From: Bolinopsis microptera
Taxonomy: Eukaryota; Ctenophora; Tentaculata; Lobata; Bolinopsidae
DNA length: 64,000 nucleotides
Direction of reading: 5' to 3'
Assembly: GCF_026151205.1 (NCBI RefSeq)
Contig: NC_087073.1
Location: forward strand, 5,477,001 to 5,541,000
Shown here: one piece after another, positions 59,082 through 64,000 of the stretch
How the letters are laid out: every line of letters starts with the position of its first letter
How positions within the stretch are numbered: position 1 is the first letter of the stretch
Made by a program: the position numbers and the translations under genes
The notes under the pieces: model-generated
The model's input: the letters and a program-made list of their open reading frames with translations, nothing else
Told to the model about the DNA's origin: nothing
Databases searched by the model: none

Positions 59082-60769
59082 TCAACTGCTCGCTTTTGAG
59101 CTAAAGTAAACAACAATACTTATCCTAGAAGAAGAACTAAGGTAACGGATCTGTTTAAACTTCACGTCTCCCGTCGGTGAATATCCTTCGCAATAACGGC
59201 CATTAAAAAACTGGTTTGCCCCCCAATACCAGTATCTGGAGGTTGTATCTTTACACGGTTTACCGTACCATGTTATCGGCATATCCTTCATATTTTAAAA
59301 CCAACAACATCTATATCTAGAGCTAGGTGAAAATCCCCTATCACAGAGGATGTTTCTTCGTGAAAATGTAGATCATCAGGGTAGAGGTCAGGATCAGTAA
59401 CAAGCTGTATATTAAACGAATCATCTTGTTTATCCGAAGCAGCAGTAACACGCAGGATGAAACCACAGTGCCCCTCTCTTTGACAGTCAAATGCACTCTG
59501 TTTATATTGAAACTTGATGTCGTGATCTCTCCTAAATAGTTCATCAGGTGTGTATTGAGAGGTAGAGACGATACGCTTATAGCTGAGCTTATTTTCAGTT
59601 ACCATGTGGACATTCTTTAGTATCTTAGCAGTGAAACCACCATATACCGGATTATTCTTGTATTCCGTATCAATGTACTCACGAGGTAAAGGATCCCAAC
59701 CTCTACTTGTCATAATATCAGAAAACTTAGTCACAAATTGGTTTGTGATTGTAACAAATGGATTGTTTGTTGGAAAAAGGGATTTATCAAACAACCAGCA
59801 GAAAACAGCATCGTAGAAAATGTAGCTGTTTGTAACGAGCGGAGATTTTTCTAAGAAAGTTGCAAGAGTGTTCAGATCATTAATATCTTGCAACTGTTGA
59901 AAATTATGGAATAAGTAAGGAACAGACCCTGCCTTTTTTACCACTACTTGACTTTCAGATGAAGCACTATAGAACCGTTTGAGAAGTCCAACAATCAACT
60001 TGAAATCCTCTTTTGATGGATTGTCAATACTCTCCAATTTCTCAATTAATTCCAGATACAAAGGCTTGTGAGCTGCTTCACGCGATGAAAATGTTACATT
60101 CTCCAATATGCATCGAGTGTTGGGATCAATAACACAATTGTTATTTTCCAGGTGATTTACTAGAACTTGTATCAAAATGTATTCCTCTTTTCCTGTCATC
60201 TCGATTATCACATCAAGAGTTGTTGAAGAGCAAGATGAAATGTCACTGAGATACTTTGTTACAAAATGTTCAGTGCACGTGGTCAGGGATGTAAACTTTG
60301 TGATAACTAATTCAACAAAGTTTCTCTTTTTTAGTGTAATGAACATGAACATTGCCTCTTCAAACACAAACAGTTGCTCAGTATAGTTATTCACATTCAC
60401 AGTTTCTGTTAAAGATTTGAAGTATTTGTAGCATCTGTCAACAATCCAAGCAACATCAAAAACATGGCCCATTTTGTTCACTTCACGAAAATTAGACCTT
60501 GAGATCTTCTTTACGTCCCCAGAATATGAAGCCTCAAGAAAACATTGAACTGCATCTTTGGAGAAATCTTGTACTTCAATAGTGGATTGGAAAAGATTTG
60601 TAGTTAAATTCTCAATAACTGGGCTGTTGTAAGAGATTATCATAGAGTTGGCTAGAAGTTCTTCTCCACTTTCAAGTAGAAACTTGAGATTACTGTGAGA
60701 TGGAGATCCAAGATATTGGACCCCGAAATCCATGGGTACCTGTACTTTGGGGATTATCACCGTCATCAT
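59082..60769 (-). pseudogene. BTB-domain protein, tandem copy 2 (frame broken, C-terminus diverged)
   Basis: The first about 480 codons match copy 1 closely, with only scattered substitutions and one short deletion. At about 59290-59302 the frame breaks at a TTTTAAAA stretch (coding strand GGTTTTAAAATATG): one frame ends DIDVVGFKI-stop, the next (PITWYGKPCKD, YWYWGANQFF, ISIVVYFSSKASS) continues the family. Total length is one base short of a multiple of three. The tail also lacks about 25 residues relative to copy 1 between WGAN and ISIVVYF. This may be a decaying paralogue or a base-calling artefact on a genuinely divergent copy; the missing residues argue for real divergence. Confidence 0.75.
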
Positions 60770-61006
60770 AGCAGGCTACACCTGGAGATATATTATGAGC
60801 TATTGATAAAATAATCGTTATTTGAATCATTATTCGCTCCAAAATATCTTATATCTTTGATCACTATTACTAGCAGATGGGGTATTGCCCATGTTATGTC
60901 AGAATTGGCCCTTAAATATTGCACATGAATGCATAACTCAATGATTTCTAATTCGATTTCAAAGTGATAAATGCTTCATACAATTATAGTAAGTCAATGC
61001 TTGCAA

Positions 61007-62321
61007 CAGGAGGTGACCGGGAATCCCGGTACCGGGATTGGCAATTTTGAGCTATCCCGGTCCCGGTCCCGGTCCCGGTCAACCGAGTCAAGTCACATTT
61101 TTCATCCCGGTCGCGGTCCCGGTCCCGGTCAAATGCTGATTTATGATCCCGGTCCCGGTCCCGGTTAATTCAGGATTCTTGGTCCCAGTCCCGGTCCCGG
61201 TCCCGGTCAATCACTCAAATTTGCCGGGATTTTGACCGGGATCTTTTACATAATTTCATTCACTGTGATTTTAAGTTTTTACTTTCATTCATTGTGAATT
61301 TCATCTTTAAACAACCTCTGAGCCAAATAAAACAATGGTTAAAATTGCTAAACAAGTTTAGGTAACTAGGGGGGGAGCCAAGTGGATATTTGTAGATATT
61401 TGTAGATTAGGTAATGTAGAATGGATAATCCACGAAAAAAGTGGATGACATTCTACAAATTTATACATTTATCTCCAAAAATTCAGTAGAATTTCTGGGC
61501 ACATATTTGAGATTACATTTTTTGTAGATAAATGTAGATATTTGTAGATTATTGTCAATGGATAATTCACGAAAATTCTACAAATTCTACAAATTTATAC
61601 ATTTATCTCCAAAAATTCAGTAGAATTTCTGGGCATATATTTGAGATATACATTTTTTGTAGATAAATGTAGATATTTGTAGATTATTGTAATGGATAAT
61701 TCACGAAAAAAGTGGATGACATTATCCAAATATCTACAAATATCCACTTGGCTCCCCCCTAACTAATATCGTTACATAACTCATAAGTGCAAACTAACGT
61801 CAAGTTTTCAACTCGGGCTACGCCCAATTGTCAATTGGAATTGGAGAATGAAACTGTTGGATAATTTGAGGGATCATTGATTGAGGAATGAGCGTGAACT
61901 TGAGTAATCAGTACATGAACATTATTGGTGTAGTACATTAGGCCCATGCCCCATATTGACGGTTTTTTAAAAGTTTTTTCTAATTTAATATTCTAGTTAT
62001 TACTTATTCAAATTGTTCAATTATAATGTAAATGAAAGTTGCAGCTTTCAATATGAGAATAACAGTTTTGGTCCCGGTCATCCCGGTCATCCCGGTCAAA
62101 TCCCGGTCAAATCCCGGTCATCCCGGTAAAATTGGATTGTTGGTCCCGGTCCCGGTCCCGGTAAGATAGAAATCCCAGAAATTATTGGTCCCGGTCCCGG
62201 TCCCGGTCACGGTAAATTGATAATCTCAGTCCCGGTCCCGGTCCCGGTCAAGTCACATTTTGTATCCCGGTCCCGGTCCCGGTTCCGGTCAGGCCTAAAA
62301 TCATGTCCCGGTCACCTCCTG
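61007..62321. mobile_element. Non-autonomous hAT element rich in CCCGGT hexamers
   Basis: An 8-bp target duplication GCTTGCAA (60999-61006 and 62322-62329) flanks inverted ends CAGGAGGTGACCGGGA and its complement, the pattern of hAT transposons (8-bp duplication, CAGRG-like tips). The uninterrupted paralogous spacer in copy 1 has a single related site near 58200. Subterminal DNA on both sides (about 61018-61240 and 62075-62310) is full of CCCGGT/GGTCCC hexamers in the same orientation. No transposase was recognised. A second element is inserted at 61369-61759. Confidence 0.9.
61369..61759. mobile_element. MITE nested in the hAT element
   Basis: The sequence TAACTA occurs at 61363-61368 and 61760-61765 as a likely target duplication. 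The inverted ends are GGGGGGAGCCAAGTGGATAT and its complement. The interior is a ladder of TTTGTAGATATTTGTAGATT, TGGATAATCCACG and TACATTTATCTCCAAAAATT words in near-tandem arrangement. It is non-coding. Confidence 0.85.
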
Positions 62322-62979
62322 GCTTGCAATGAATGTCATCAAGAAACAACTTACAAACTGAAGAAGAAGAGAGATTTTGTTTTACAAAAATGAGCATACA
62401 ACGAATACCTCAAAAGACTATAAGAGCATCCAATACCAACAAATTTAATCTTAATCAAATTATTACTGTTTCATTAAAATATACAGTATTAAATAGATGC
62501 TTACAATTTGTAAAAAATCGATAAAAACAATTTTAAAATAAAAAACAAAGATTACGTAACTAAGATAAGCTAACTAAAGAAGCGTTTTATGATAAATGAT
62601 GAATCACATAACTAATTGAATTGATCTCACAGTGCATGCACCCTTGGGAGTCGAGCTTACTCGTTGATTAGTGGATTGAAAAATTCGTGTATGAATGGTA
62701 GATTCACACTACTGCACATCGACAACTCGCCTCTCCATCAGACATAAATGCTCAATCAATAATTAAGATAAACAAAGGTTAAAAAGCGTTACATTGGAGC
62801 CATTAAAATAATATAGTCATATAACTATTAATAACGATTAATGGGTAAAAGAAACATTATCCAAACCCTTCACAGACACAAAATTATCATTACTATTGTA
62901 TTGACGAAATTGATAAAGACATAAAGTACTAAGATCACGATACCACAGCGCTGGTTTTTAGTGTATTGATCAGTGTTAA
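62322..62979. other. BTB array spacer (third unit boundary)
   Basis: This is homologous to about 58200-58870, for example GTGCATGCACCCTTGGGAGT against GTGCATGCACCCCTGAGAGT, and AAAATTATCATTACTATTGT in both. It carries no gene. Confidence 0.8.
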
Positions 62980-63892
62980 GGGGGCATACCCCAAAACAGT
63001 GGTTTGTGCCGTCCAGACCAAATGACCTCATAGGCAGTTCAGTGACCTTCTAGCGCACCGTTTCCACACCAAAAAAAATTATTTTGAGAATTCCCATTTT
63101 TGTAATCGAGCATTTCCTGGTTAAGAGTGCAATTTTCGGAAAAAATTATTTTGTGGTTGAGACGCTATAAGTTAATTATTTCTTGCGGTATCGGGTTGAA
63201 ATTTTGCGTGATTTTTTATCTGCAAAGCCAAAAAATCACATTTTCTCCCATAACTTCAAAGGGAAGCATTTTAGGGTGTTTTGTTGTTCATAACTCATAT
63301 ATAAATGTGCTAGTTGCGGTTATTTTGCACACTTCAAAAAGTCACTAGCACATTCCTATCAAAATTTTAGAAAAATCAGTAAATATTAAAAACGAAAAAT
63401 GTGCCTAAATTTGTTGTTTGGCTTTGAGGTCCAATAGATCAGAAGGTGAATGAGTAAAAACATTTTTGAGGGCATCAAAAACTGCGCCAGAATTCAGAGA
63501 ACAATTTGATGTCAAGCATCAAATAATCCGATCTTCCCTGACTGACTTTTTGTTAAAATAAGCCTGAAAAGGACAATTTTAGCTTTTTGACTTTAAAAAT
63601 TCATAACACACCAGCCTTTTTGGATACGATATCAAGATTTTACACACACCTTGACATAGATGTGAATAAACGGCGAGCAAAATTTCAACCCGATACCGCA
63701 AGAAATAATTAACTTATAGCGTCTCAACCACAAAATAATTTTTTCCGAAAATTGCACTCTTAACCAGGAAATGCTCGATTACAAAAATGGGAATTCTCAA
63801 AATAATTTTTTCTGGTGTGGAAACGGTGCGCTAGAAGGTCACTGAACTGCCTATGAGGTCATTAGGTCTGGACAGATTTGGGGTATGCCCCC
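62980..63892. mobile_element. TTAA-flanked foldback element in BTB array
   Basis: Inverted ends GGGGGCATACCCCAAAACAG and its near-complement (CTGTTTT lost on the right, which reads ATTTGGGGTATGCCCCC) are bounded by TTAA at 62976-62979 and 63893-63896. Inner arms pair over about 200 bp (GACGCTATAAGTTAATTATT against AATAATTAACTTATAGCGTC). The orthologous spacer near 58880 has a single TTTA in place of the element, which supports TTAA target duplication. Confidence 0.88.
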
Positions 63893-63896
63893 TTAA

Positions 63897-64000
63897 GTAT
63901 CAGTGGTGTGTAGTGTTTATCATGTTCTATAATAGTACACAGTTTATTGAAGATACCAGTTTTACTGCAGTTAACGTCAGAGTTTCCCCTCTATGTGTCC
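63897..64000. other. Boundary of a third BTB unit, cut by the window edge
   Basis: The sequence TCAGTGGTGTGTAGTGTTTA to the end is nearly identical to 58888-58979, which lies about 100 bp from the 3' end of BTB copy 2. A third gene copy is therefore expected just beyond the right edge on the minus strand. Confidence 0.75.

Overview
The window is animal nuclear DNA: AT-rich, intron-bearing genes with GT-AG introns and AATAAA signals, and a gene set (RYK, HVCN1, KMT5A, VKORC1, INO80 subunits, APC/C) that fits Metazoa. Protein divergence, compact genes, absence of vertebrate-type repeats and many short inverted-repeat transposons suggest an invertebrate, perhaps a non-bilaterian or tunicate-like lineage. 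I cannot place it more closely.

Layout. 1-240 is the tail of a non-LTR retrotransposon reverse-transcriptase ORF (minus). 1407-1870 is a CCDC28-like gene and 2679-8175 a nine-exon RYK pseudokinase receptor, both plus strand. 8176-22635 is gene-poor: tandem repeats, CACGTG clusters, a 3.6 kb foldback element (14417-18060) and a GC-rich nest of inverted repeats (19439-21740). 22636-23955 is the voltage-gated proton channel HVCN1 (plus). From 50828 down to 26011 nine genes run head to tail on the minus strand: NOM1, an INO80E/INO80D-like protein, VKORC1, ANAPC5, a C2H2 zinc-finger gene, MRPL21, TRNT1, a small basic protein and KMT5A. Several gaps are only 270-730 bp, and most ATGs lie just after a pyrimidine-rich AG, as expected for trans-splicing or short 5' non-coding exons. 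A two-TM protein (51901-52376), a 3 kb palindrome (52861-55854) and a tandem array of BTB-domain genes (56197-64000, with a third unit entering at the right edge) close the window.

Exon models were built by hand. For the multi-exon genes the exon lengths sum to multiples of three and the junction codons restore family-like sequence, except for three one-base deficits (INO80E/D-like gene, NOM1, BTB copy 2), each beside a short homopolymer. These look like assembly under-calls or recent lesions.

Functionally the minus-strand block mixes chromatin and cell-cycle genes (KMT5A, INO80 subunit, ANAPC5), ribosome biogenesis (NOM1), mitochondrial or RNA maintenance (MRPL21, TRNT1) and redox (VKORC1), a housekeeping mix typical of animal operons. 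Most striking are the operon-like layout, a minisatellite that amplified the 5' splice junction of a RYK exon, a combined INO80E/INO80D architecture, a novel motif shared by KMT5A and its zinc-finger neighbour, and an unusual density of long foldback elements, two with TTAA target sites and one with a visible empty paralogous site.
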